Below, one piece after another: positions 6,413 to 13,698 of a stretch of DNA of 13,729 nucleotides. The notes below the pieces were generated by a model. It ran no database searches. It worked only from the letters and a program-made list of their open reading frames with translations, and was not told the DNA's origin. The position numbers and the translations under genes are program-made. The stretch is taken from the NCBI GenBank assembly GCA_001797815.1, contig MGQK01000063.1, forward strand, positions 51,790 through 65,518, in the 5' to 3' direction. Origin of the DNA: Deltaproteobacteria bacterium RBG_13_61_14 (GTDB lineage: Bacteria > RBG-13-61-14). The stretch's first letter is position 1; each line of letters starts with the position of its first letter.

Positions 6413-7303
6413 CTCATGTCCGCCATGATCCGCCATCGTTTCCTCACCGCCAACGGCATCCGGATGCACCTGGCCGAGGCCGGGCCACAGCCGCCGGCCG
6501 GGGATCGCCTGCCCGTGCTCTTGCTCCACGGCTTCCCGGAGCTCTGGTATTCCTGGCGGCGCCAGCTTGAGTCCCTCGGCGATACCTTCCTCTGCGTCGC
6601 CCCGGACCTGCGCGGCTACGGCCAGACCGAGATCACCCGGGCCGGCTACGACACCTTCACCCTGGCCGCGGACGTGGCGGCGCTGATGGATCAGCTCGGC
6701 GGACGGGTGAACCTGGTGGGCCATGACTGGGGCGGAATCGTGGCCTGGCACGCCGCGCTCCAATACCCGGAGAAAGTGGCCCGGTTCGCGGCCATCGCGG
6801 CGCCGCACCCGATCCGTTACTGGGAGGTGCTCTGGTCGAACTGGCGCCAGTTCAAGATGAGCCAATACGTGCTCGGGTTCCAGATTCCCTGGCTGCCGGA
6901 GTGGCAGATGAGCCGGAACCGGGGCGAGTTCCTGGCCCAAACCCTCAAGCGGAGCGCGGTCCGGCCGGGCACGTTTAAGGACGAGGACATTGAGGTTTAT
7001 CGCCAGGCCTGGTCGAACCGGGCCTCGATGCGGGCAGGGGTGAACTATTACCGGGCCGCGGTCCGCCGGCAAAGAGAGTTACAAAAGTTTTATCGAGGGC
7101 GAAAGGTGCAATGTCCTGGCCTGGTGATCTGGGGAGACAAGGATTTCGCGCTCTCGCTGGAAATGACCGAAAAGCTGGAGCGGTTTTTCGTGGATCCGCC
7201 TCGGATCGAGATTTTGCAAAATTGCGGCCACTGGGTCCAGCAGGAAGCGCCGGAAGAATGCAACCGCCTGCTCCGGGAATTCTTGAGAGAAAACCCCGGT
7301 TAA
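6407..7303 (+). CDS. Alpha/beta hydrolase, epoxide hydrolase-like
   Basis: This alpha/beta-hydrolase-fold enzyme probably opens epoxides or, less likely, cleaves carbon-halogen or ester bonds. Residue numbers refer to the longest frame (298 residues). The oxyanion loop is HGFPELWYSWR (41-51). The nucleophile elbow is GHDWGG with Asp107, which marks the epoxide hydrolase/haloalkane dehalogenase branch rather than serine esterases. The cap domain has NYYR (213-216), where epoxide hydrolases keep a catalytic Tyr. IWGDKD (241-246) supplies the acid, and CGHWVQQEAPEE holds His275. The start is undecided among ATGs at 6407, 6416 and 6425. None has a clear SD, the first lies inside the heptamer repeat, and 6425 (just before IRHRFLTANG) fits family N-termini best. 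Composition is host-like. No clear operon partner is seen, and the substrate is unknown. Confidence 0.9.
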   Translation: MPLMSAMIRHRFLTANGIRMHLAEAGPQPPAGDRLPVLLLHGFPELWYSWRRQLESLGDTFLCVAPDLRGYGQTEITRAGYDTFTLAADVAALMDQLGGRVNLVGHDWGGIVAWHAALQYPEKVARFAAIAAPHPIRYWEVLWSNWRQFKMSQYVLGFQIPWLPEWQMSRNRGEFLAQTLKRSAVRPGTFKDEDIEVYRQAWSNRASMRAGVNYYRAAVRRQRELQKFYRGRKVQCPGLVIWGDKDFALSLEMTEKLERFFVDPPRIEILQNCGHWVQQEAPEECNRLLREFLRENPG

Positions 7304-7410
7304 AGATCATCCACAGATTTCACCGATTACGCGGCTCGACCGAGCTCGCCGAGGTCAGATTTTTTCCATTGAGAAATCAGTTAACCGTTGATTGAAATTC
7401 TGCTATCCGA
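7304..7410. other. Spacer between the hydrolase and the R-M operon
   Basis: No gene is seen here. The stretch holds an imperfect hairpin around GAGCTC with outer CTCG/CGAG arms (about 7333-7351), and looks like degenerate intergenic spacer sequence. GC falls from here on. Confidence 0.4.
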
Positions 7411-7440
7411 TTGACTCTCCTGATACAATGAGCCTAAAAT
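7411..7440 (+). promoter_or_regulatory. Candidate promoter(s) of the Type I R-M operon
   Basis: TTGACT (7411-7416), an 18-base spacer and TAAAAT (7435-7440) make a plausible sigma70 promoter with a leader of about 20 bases to hsdR. An overlapping extended -10, TGATACAAT (7421-7429), is an alternative. No operator-like palindrome and no controller gene is seen. Confidence 0.6.
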
Positions 7441-7466
7441 GTTAAACTTGGGAATAAGAGAAAGTA

Positions 7467-9812
7467 ATGGCTATCAACGAAGCTGACACCTGCAGAAAGT
7501 ATGTTCTGCCCAAACTTTATGCTTCCGGGTGGAACGACGACCAGATCAGCGAACAGCGCACCTTTACCGACGGCCGCATCATGGTCGCGGGAACCAAGGT
7601 TTGGCGTGGCAAACAGAAGCGCGCTGACTACCTGCTGCGCTATCGGCCCAATCTCATGGTGGCAGTGGTTGAAGCAAAGGCCTCGCACAAGAATCCCGGC
7701 GAAGGTCTCCAGCAAGCGAAAGACTACGCCCAAATTCTCGATCTTAAATTTGCTTACGCCACCAACGGCCACGGCATTGTCGAGCACAATTTTTTAACGG
7801 GCAAGGAGTCCAACCTTAATACCTTCCCCACCCCCGAGGAACTGTGGAAACGCCTTCACGCCACTCTTGGGCTAAGTAGCGAGGATCATGAACAGCGATT
7901 CCTCGCGCCCACGTTGCCGGTTATTGGCAAGCCGCTTCGCTACTACCAGGAAATCGCCATCAATCGGGTCATCAAGGCAATCTTGAGCGGCCAGCAGCGC
8001 GTGTTGGTCAACATGGCCACCGGCACGGGCAAGACCGATGTAGCTTTTCACATTTGCTGGAAGCTTTGGAACACCCGCTGGTCTCGAACCGGGGAGCCGC
8101 GCCGCCCGCGCATCCTATATCTTTCGGACCGGTCGATCCTTGTGGATGACCCAAAGGACAAGCAGTTCGCGCCCTTCGGCGATGCCCGCTGGAAGATACA
8201 AGGTGAGGCCATTCCGAGCCGCGAGATGTATTTCGCCACCTATCAGGCCATTGCCAAGGATGAGCGACGGCCGGGCCTTTATCGCGAGTACAGCCCTGAG
8301 TTCTTCGACCTGATAGTGGTTGACGAATGTCATCGCGGCAGCGCTCGCGACGAGAGTAACTGGCGGGAGATTCTCGAGTATTTCAAGCCCGCTTATCAGT
8401 TGGGCATGACGGCAACCCCGCTGCGCGATGAGAACCGGGACACCTACGCCTATTTCGGCAGTCCGGTTTACACCTACAGTCTGCGGCAGGGCATAGACGA
8501 TGGATTCCTTGCTCCTTACCGGGTTCATCGCATCGTCACCGATGTGGACGCCACCGGCTGGCGTCCAACTAAGGACGAGCTAGACCGTTATGGTCGCCCG
8601 ATTCCGGACGAAGAATATCAAACCCCGGACTTTGAAAAGATTGTAGCCCTCAGAGCGCGCACCCAGGCAATTGCCGCGAGCATCACGGATTTTTTGCGCA
8701 GGAGCAACCCCTTTGATAAAACCATCATCTTCTGCGTTGACCAGGAGCACGCGGACGAGATGCGCCAGGCGGTTAATAACCTCAGCGCTGACTTTGTCCG
8801 TGAGCACCCTGATTATGTGGTCCGCATCGTCTCGGACGAAGGCGATATCGGACGCGGTCATTTGAGCCGGTTCCAGGAAATCGAAACAACGACCCCGGTG
8901 GTGGTAACAACCTCAAAACTTTTAACCACCGGCGTTGACATGCAGACCTGCAAGAACATCGCCATCGTCCGAGTGATCAACTCCATGACCGAGTTCAAGC
9001 AAATCATCGGCCGGGGCACCCGGGTTCGCGCCGATTATGGCAAGCTCTGGTTTTCTATCCTTGATTACACCGGCAGCGCAACCCAGCACTTTGCCGACCC
9101 GGATTTTGACGGAGACCCGATTGACCCGCCCATTGATATACCCATTTCGGAACCAATCCCGCTACCGGAACCCGAGCCGGAACCTGAACCGCCGGCAGAA
9201 CTTGAAGGCGGCCTTACTCCTGAACAGCCGGAACCGACACTTCGTAAATTTTATGTTGACGGGGGCGAGGTCAGGATTGCCGCTCGTATTGTTTATGAAC
9301 TGGATTCCAGCGGCAGACAGCTCCGGGTGGTAAAATTCACTGATTACGCTTCTGAGCAAATCCGGAGCCTTTACACCTCTGGCGCGGAGCTAAGATCCCA
9401 TTGGAGCAACGCCGAGGAGCGGGCAGAAATCATCAATTCGCTTGAAGAACGCGGCATCGCCCTTAAGCAACTGGCAGAGAATGCAAACCAGCCGGATGCA
9501 GACCCCTTTGACCTGCTCTGTTACATTGCTTACAATGCTCCGCTCCGCACCCGGCGCGAGCGTGCAGAAAAGCTCTGCAAAGGAAAAATCGACTTCTGGT
9601 TCCAGTTTCAGCCGGAGGCGCGTAAAATTCTGGAGGAAATCCTGGATAAATATATTGAGCATGGCACCGCCCAGTTCAAAATCCCGGAAATCCTAAAAGT
9701 TCCTCCGATTTCAGAACACGGCAATGTTATGGAAATTGCCGGCAAGTTTGGCGGACCTGACCCGTTACGCAAGGCCCTGGAACAGATGCAATCGCTCTTA
9801 TACGAAGCATAA
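7467..9812 (+). CDS. hsdR: Type I restriction enzyme, R (restriction/translocase) subunit, EcoEI-like
   Basis: This is the motor and nuclease subunit of a Type I R-M complex: it translocates DNA using ATP and cuts unmodified DNA away from the recognition site. The 781-residue protein has an N-terminal PD-(D/E)XK nuclease with Asp54 (RADYLL), Glu69 and Lys71 (VVEAKAS) and the QxxxY motif Q83-Y87 typical of Type I nucleases. Superfamily 2 helicase motifs follow: ATGTGKT (184-190), DECH (286-289), TAT in GMTATPLR (315-317), and QIIGRGTRV (512-520). A Pro/Glu-rich linker (about 551-580, including PEPEPEPEPP) precedes the C-terminal helical domain that docks onto the M and S subunits. All motifs are intact. 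Order and length fit the EcoEI-type (Type IB-like) family. It is the first gene of the operon; its SD is weak. A strong SD for the next gene overlaps its stop codon. Confidence 0.95.
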   Translation: MAINEADTCRKYVLPKLYASGWNDDQISEQRTFTDGRIMVAGTKVWRGKQKRADYLLRYRPNLMVAVVEAKASHKNPGEGLQQAKDYAQILDLKFAYATNGHGIVEHNFLTGKESNLNTFPTPEELWKRLHATLGLSSEDHEQRFLAPTLPVIGKPLRYYQEIAINRVIKAILSGQQRVLVNMATGTGKTDVAFHICWKLWNTRWSRTGEPRRPRILYLSDRSILVDDPKDKQFAPFGDARWKIQGEAIPSREMYFATYQAIAKDERRPGLYREYSPEFFDLIVVDECHRGSARDESNWREILEYFKPAYQLGMTATPLRDENRDTYAYFGSPVYTYSLRQGIDDGFLAPYRVHRIVTDVDATGWRPTKDELDRYGRPIPDEEYQTPDFEKIVALRARTQAIAASITDFLRRSNPFDKTIIFCVDQEHADEMRQAVNNLSADFVREHPDYVVRIVSDEGDIGRGHLSRFQEIETTTPVVVTTSKLLTTGVDMQTCKNIAIVRVINSMTEFKQIIGRGTRVRADYGKLWFSILDYTGSATQHFADPDFDGDPIDPPIDIPISEPIPLPEPEPEPEPPAELEGGLTPEQPEPTLRKFYVDGGEVRIAARIVYELDSSGRQLRVVKFTDYASEQIRSLYTSGAELRSHWSNAEERAEIINSLEERGIALKQLAENANQPDADPFDLLCYIAYNAPLRTRRERAEKLCKGKIDFWFQFQPEARKILEEILDKYIEHGTAQFKIPEILKVPPISEHGNVMEIAGKFGGPDPLRKALEQMQSLLYEA

Positions 9813-9817
9813 GGAGG
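9812..9817 (+). promoter_or_regulatory. Shine-Dalgarno of the DUF4268 gene
   Basis: AGGAGG begins at the last base of the hsdR stop codon and lies five bases before the ATG at 9823. It fixes this start and argues against an upstream in-frame ATG at 9724 inside hsdR. It is the strongest SD in the R-M operon. Confidence 0.88.
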
Positions 9818-9822
9818 ATTCC

Positions 9823-10812
9823 ATGGAAAAGGCGCTTGGATCGCTTCAACCGATTGATATCCGAGAGTTTTGGGATGATGAAGCTCGTGAATTTACTCCC
9901 TGGCTTGCAAAACCCAAAAACCTGGAACGGCTTTCTTCTACTTTGGGCATGGAACTTGAGCTGGAGGGGGTCGAAGTGCCAGTCGGCCCGTATAAAGCCG
10001 ATATCGTTGCGCAAGACATATCATCTAATAGTCGTGTTATAATCGAGAATCAACTAGATGACACCGATCACGGCCACTTGGGCAAGTTGATCACCTATGC
10101 ATCCGGCCTGGATGCCAAAATCATTATTTGGATTTCGAGAAACTTCACTGATGAGCACCGGCGCGCTATTGATTTCCTGAATGAGAATTCCGCTCCCAAC
10201 CTGCGCTTTTGGGGCCTTGCCATAAAGCTTTTCCGAATTGGCGACTCTATGCCCGCTCCGATGTTTGAGATTGTGGCAAGTCCAAATGACTATCTGGCAA
10301 GTGTTAAAGTTGACGATAAGGTTCCTTCTGAAACAAAAGCCTTGTATTTAAAGTTCTGGACTGCATTTAAGGATATCTGTTCGAGTCAGGGCACTTTATT
10401 AAGCCTGCGAAAACCGAAAGCGCAGCACTGGTTTTCAATGGCTGTCGGGCGAGGCAAGTTCTCGCTAAGCTTAACCGCAAGTGTTCAGAAAAAAAGAGTC
10501 GGTTGTGAAATCTATATGCGCGGCAAAAACGCCAAGACAGCCTTCAAACTTTTAGAGAAAGATCGCAAGACAGTTGAAGCCGTCACTGGACCATTAGACT
10601 GGCAAGAGCTACCAGACGGACAAGATTGCCGAATTTTTCTTGCCCATCCTGATGCCGACATATCAAACCAAGCTAATTGGCCGAAAGAGTTTGAATGGCT
10701 CAAGGAAAAAGCCGAGTTATTTCACAAAGTTTTCTCACCAATAATTAAGCGTTTACCGATTATGGAAGCAGATGCCGAAGAAGAAGCAAACTCAGAAAAG
10801 GAAGAAACTTAA
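9823..10812 (+). CDS. DUF4268-family protein with PD-(D/E)XK-like nuclease site, embedded in the R-M operon
   Basis: A 329-residue cytosolic protein. Its N-terminal half contains VPVGPYKADIVAQD (Asp60), then VIIENQLDDTDHGHLGKL (72-89) followed by ITYASGLDAKIIIWIS. This pattern is that of the DUF4268 family, with a nuclease-like fold in which E75-N76-Q77 takes the place of the E-x-K of classical PD-(D/E)XK enzymes. Glu44 or Glu47 could be a further ligand. The C-terminal half (about 165-310) looks like a separate alpha/beta domain with FWTAFKDI, WQELPDG and EWLKEKAELF. The tail is acidic (about 315-329). It begins ten bases after hsdR and its stop codon directly abuts the hsdM ATG, so it is an operon member rather than a passenger. 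One sampled line here (10321-10380) has 21 of 60 G or C, the lowest I noticed in the operon. Nuclease activity is inference; an accessory subunit or a second, independent defence factor are both possible. Confidence 0.88.
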   Translation: MEKALGSLQPIDIREFWDDEAREFTPWLAKPKNLERLSSTLGMELELEGVEVPVGPYKADIVAQDISSNSRVIIENQLDDTDHGHLGKLITYASGLDAKIIIWISRNFTDEHRRAIDFLNENSAPNLRFWGLAIKLFRIGDSMPAPMFEIVASPNDYLASVKVDDKVPSETKALYLKFWTAFKDICSSQGTLLSLRKPKAQHWFSMAVGRGKFSLSLTASVQKKRVGCEIYMRGKNAKTAFKLLEKDRKTVEAVTGPLDWQELPDGQDCRIFLAHPDADISNQANWPKEFEWLKEKAELFHKVFSPIIKRLPIMEADAEEEANSEKEET

Positions 10813-12348
10813 ATGGTGCGGAAAAAGAAAGTAGATGCTCCCCAGACCACCGCGCAATCGCTTGGCAGCTTGATTAAATCCTGCCGCGATATTATGCGCA
10901 AGGATAAAGGTTTGAGCACGGATATTGACCGCTTGCCCATGCTCACCTGGATCATGTTTCTAAAGTTCCTGGATGATATGGAGCAGATGCGCGAGGCCGA
11001 GGCCAAAATTGCAGGCAAGAGATTCCGACCAGCCATAGAACCCCCTTACCGCTGGCGCGACTGGGCGGCCAAGCCGGATGGGATCACCGGAGACGCGCTG
11101 ATCTCTTTTATCAATAACGAGGAACCCGCTCTGCCGGACGGAACCAAAGGCCCCGGCCTGTTTGCCTATCTCCTTTCCTTGCATGGGGCAAATGGCGGTG
11201 ACCGCCGCGATGTTATCCGGACCGTTTTCCATGAAATAAACAACCCCATGCGAAGCGGTTTTTTGCTCAAGGATGTGATCAATAAAATCAATGGAATTCA
11301 TTTCACTTCCTCCGAAGAAATCTTTACCCTCGGCCATCTCTATGAATCCATGCTAAAGCAAATGCGTGATGCCGCTGGTGAAAATGGAGAATTCTATACT
11401 CCCCGGCCCGTTGTCAAATTCATTGTGACGGTTATCAATCCCAAGCTAGGCGAGACCATCCTGGACCCTGCCTGCGGTACCGGCGGATTTTTGGCAGAAG
11501 CTTACGATCGCATCAAGAAACAATGTAAAAAAACGGAAGACAATAAGCTACTCCAGCGCGAAACCCTTTTTGGGATCGAAGCCAAGCCCCTGCCTTACCT
11601 CTTGGTCCAGATGAACCTGCTTCTGCACGGCTTGGAATATCCCAACATAGACCCCTTAAATGCCTTGCGTTTCCCGCTCCGCGAAATCGGAGATAAAGAC
11701 CGGGTGGATATAGTAATAACCAACCCGCCCTTTGGCGGCGAAGAAGAAAAAGGCATCCAGGGCAATTTCCCAGAGGACAAGCAGACCGGGGAAACAGCAT
11801 TGCTATTCCTCCAATTGATTATGCGCAAGCTCCGCCGGACTCCCAAACCCGGAAGGGCCGCGGTGATCGTTCCCAACGGCACTTTATTCGGTGATGGAGT
11901 ATGCGCGAGAATAAAGGAAGAATTACTCAAGGAATTTAATCTCCATACCATCGTCCGCCTGCCCAATGGAGTGTTTGCGCCTTATACCGGCATCCAGACC
12001 AATATCCTGTTCTTTGACCGTAAAGGTCCGACCAAACAAATCTGGTATTATGAACAGCCTTTGCCCGAGGAACGGAAAAATTACACCAAAACTCATCCTA
12101 TCCAGTTTGAGGAATTTTCAGGCTGCCTGGCCTGGTGGAAAAAACGCGAAGAAACCGAGTTTGCCTGGAAAGTCAGCGCCGAAGAAATACTTGCCAATAA
12201 CTGCAACCTCGACCGCAAGAATCCCAGCGCCAAAGACGACATAACCCACCTCCCGCCCGAGCAACTCGCCGACGATATCCTCAAAAAGGAGCAACGCATC
12301 GCTGAAATAATGGCGGAAATCAAAACCGTTCTGGCGATAAAATCATGA
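10813..12348 (+). CDS. hsdM: Type I R-M system DNA methyltransferase (N6-adenine), M subunit
   Basis: This subunit methylates the N6 of adenine in the recognition site and forms, with HsdS, the core M2S1 methylase to which HsdR binds. The 511-residue protein has the N-terminal helical HsdM domain (about 10-165, with MLTWIMFLKFLDDME), then EFYTPRPVVKFIV (193-205). The SAM-binding motif I is LDPACGTGGFLAEAYD (217-232) and the catalytic motif IV is NPPFGG (304-309), NPPF being that of N6-adenine gamma-class enzymes. IVPNGTLFG and RLPNGVFAPYTGIQTNILFF follow as in the family. The C-terminal helices (about 480-505) would contact HsdS. The ATG immediately follows the TAA of the DUF4268 gene, with AAGGA about ten bases upstream. 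Its own stop overlaps the hsdS start. All motifs are intact, so the methylase should be active. Confidence 0.96.
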   Translation: MVRKKKVDAPQTTAQSLGSLIKSCRDIMRKDKGLSTDIDRLPMLTWIMFLKFLDDMEQMREAEAKIAGKRFRPAIEPPYRWRDWAAKPDGITGDALISFINNEEPALPDGTKGPGLFAYLLSLHGANGGDRRDVIRTVFHEINNPMRSGFLLKDVINKINGIHFTSSEEIFTLGHLYESMLKQMRDAAGENGEFYTPRPVVKFIVTVINPKLGETILDPACGTGGFLAEAYDRIKKQCKKTEDNKLLQRETLFGIEAKPLPYLLVQMNLLLHGLEYPNIDPLNALRFPLREIGDKDRVDIVITNPPFGGEEEKGIQGNFPEDKQTGETALLFLQLIMRKLRRTPKPGRAAVIVPNGTLFGDGVCARIKEELLKEFNLHTIVRLPNGVFAPYTGIQTNILFFDRKGPTKQIWYYEQPLPEERKNYTKTHPIQFEEFSGCLAWWKKREETEFAWKVSAEEILANNCNLDRKNPSAKDDITHLPPEQLADDILKKEQRIAEIMAEIKTVLAIKS

Positions 12349-13529
12349 GCACGGCTTGGCCTAAAGTGAGGTTGGGAGAGGTGCTCCGAGAAGAGCGGGA
12401 GAAAATCGGATCTTTCGATGGTGATTCACTTCCCGTTTTTGGCGTCACTAATATCGACGGCGTTACCCAGACCGGTATCGAAGCAAGCGCGGACAAGTCC
12501 AACTACTTCCGACTCCGGCCCAACCGGTTTGTTTATAACCCTTACCGGATAAATGTCGGTTCACTAGGGCTTTCTTCTTCTGAACAGGACGGTATTGTTA
12601 GTCCTGCGTATGTTGTTTTCGGAACAAACGAGCGCCTTGACACGCAATTCTTACTGTATTTCTTGAAGAGCGCTCAAGGCAACCAACTTATCAACTTCCA
12701 CGGCAACCGAGGCTCTGTTCGTTCCGCTTTGCGGTTTACTGACCTTAGCCAGATCGAAATCCCCTTGCCTCCTTTGGCGGAACAACGGCGGATCGTGGCG
12801 CGGATCGAGGCACTGGCCGCCAAAATTAATGAGGCAAATAAACTTCGAGAACAAGCCGCCGAAGAAGCCGAGGCGATGTTGTCCTCGTCAATTTCAACCA
12901 TATGCTGGGATTCTTCTTCGCGAGTTGTTCTGCTGGGTGAAATCATCGGGGAGGACTCTTTAAGTAATGGGAAGTCCATTAAGCCTGCAGAGACTGGCGA
13001 TGGAATCCGTTGCCTCACGCTGTCCGCGATTCGCAAAGGGCGAATCGACATGACTTGTACAAAGTCCGTGCCATTGACCTCCATTGAAGCGCAGCCGTTC
13101 TTGGTCAGAAAGAACGACGTTTTCATCGTGCGTGGAAACGGTAGCAAAAACCTGTGCGGCCTTGCCGGTCTGGTAGAAAAGCAAGAGCCAAAAGTCATAT
13201 TCCCGGACTTGTTTATCAAAGTCCCTCTGCCATCCGACCAAATTATCCCTGAGTTTTTTGTTGCCGTTTGGAATTCATCGGCAACTCGAGAGGTTATCGA
13301 GGAGAAGGCCAGGACCACGTCTGGTATTTGGAAAATCAATCAAGGACATATCACATCAACGTCGATTCCCGTCCCCCCTCTACCTGAACAACGTCGGATC
13401 GTTGCGTATCTGGATGGGTTGCAGGCGCAGGTGGACGCATTGAAAAAACTGCAATCCGAGACTGCCGCGGAACTCGACGCCTTGCTCCCTTCCATCCTCG
13501 ACCGCGCCTTCAAAGGAGAACTCTGTTGA
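12345..13529 (+). CDS. hsdS: Type I R-M system specificity subunit
   Basis: This subunit recognises the bipartite DNA target and holds the complex together. The 394-residue protein has two target-recognition domains (about 1-138 and 192-338), each followed by a conserved helical region: IPLPPLAEQRRIVARIEAL (139-157) and IPVPPLPEQRRIVAYLDGL (341-359). The two TRDs do not look alike, so a split asymmetric target is expected; it cannot be read from sequence. TRD1 shows FVYNPYRINVGSLGLSS and VSPAYVVF, a style common in HsdS. TRD2 has FLVRKNDVFIVRGNGS. The ATG overlaps the hsdM stop by four bases (ATGA), giving coupled M-S synthesis. The C-terminus ends SILDRAFKGELC, the usual HsdS ending, so the gene is full length. 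Near-identical DNA in the two conserved regions could allow recombination between TRDs. Confidence 0.95.
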   Translation: MSTAWPKVRLGEVLREEREKIGSFDGDSLPVFGVTNIDGVTQTGIEASADKSNYFRLRPNRFVYNPYRINVGSLGLSSSEQDGIVSPAYVVFGTNERLDTQFLLYFLKSAQGNQLINFHGNRGSVRSALRFTDLSQIEIPLPPLAEQRRIVARIEALAAKINEANKLREQAAEEAEAMLSSSISTICWDSSSRVVLLGEIIGEDSLSNGKSIKPAETGDGIRCLTLSAIRKGRIDMTCTKSVPLTSIEAQPFLVRKNDVFIVRGNGSKNLCGLAGLVEKQEPKVIFPDLFIKVPLPSDQIIPEFFVAVWNSSATREVIEEKARTTSGIWKINQGHITSTSIPVPPLPEQRRIVAYLDGLQAQVDALKKLQSETAAELDALLPSILDRAFKGELC

Positions 13530-13575
13530 CGCGAGAGCTTCGCTTCTCTGACCCCGCTGTGTTCCTTCTTCTTTT

Positions 13576-13599
13576 CACCTTGCCACCTTGCCACCTTTG
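13576..13599 (+). repeat. Three tandem 8-base units (CACCTTGC type)
   Basis: Two perfect CACCTTGC copies and a third, CACCTTTG, lie head to tail just after hsdS. The spacer 13530-13729 has no supportable gene. Confidence 0.7.
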
Positions 13600-13603
13600 A
13601 AGC

Positions 13604-13624
13604 AGTGGACAGTGCACGGTGCAT
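13604..13624 (+). repeat. Three degenerate tandem heptamers (AGTGGAC type)
   Basis: AGTGGAC, AGTGCAC and GGTGCAT follow one another without gaps. The unit length equals that of the TTAGGCN-type array beside it, but the sequence differs. Confidence 0.5.
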
Positions 13625-13628
13625 CAAG

Positions 13629-13698
13629 AGGCTTTAGGCATTAGGTGGCTTAGGCTTTAGTCTAAAGCCTAAAGTCTAATGTCTAATGTCTCAAGCCT
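13629..13698. repeat. Second inverted heptamer array (AGGCTTT/AGACATT) with central palindrome
   Basis: Plus-strand units AGGCTTT, AGGCATT, an irregular AGGTGGCTT and AGGCTTT run to 13660. From 13662 the units are in the opposite orientation (on the minus strand AGGCTTT, AGACTTT, AGACATT, AGACATT, then a degenerate one). The junction is a perfect palindrome with 11-base arms TTAGGCTTTAG (13650-13660 and 13662-13672) around a single T. It is the same repeat family as 6296-6412, but here the arms almost touch. It could form a hairpin in RNA from either strand and might end hsdS transcription, though no long T-run follows. Confidence 0.78.

Noticed and set aside
9724-9822. Upstream start of the DUF4268 gene within hsdR
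   Set aside because: AGGAGG lies five bases before the ATG at 9823, and the extra 33 residues are out-of-frame hsdR sequence.
13530-13555. Hairpin terminator directly after hsdS (GAGAGC/GCTTCTC)
   Set aside because: The arms pair only with a bulge and no T-run follows.
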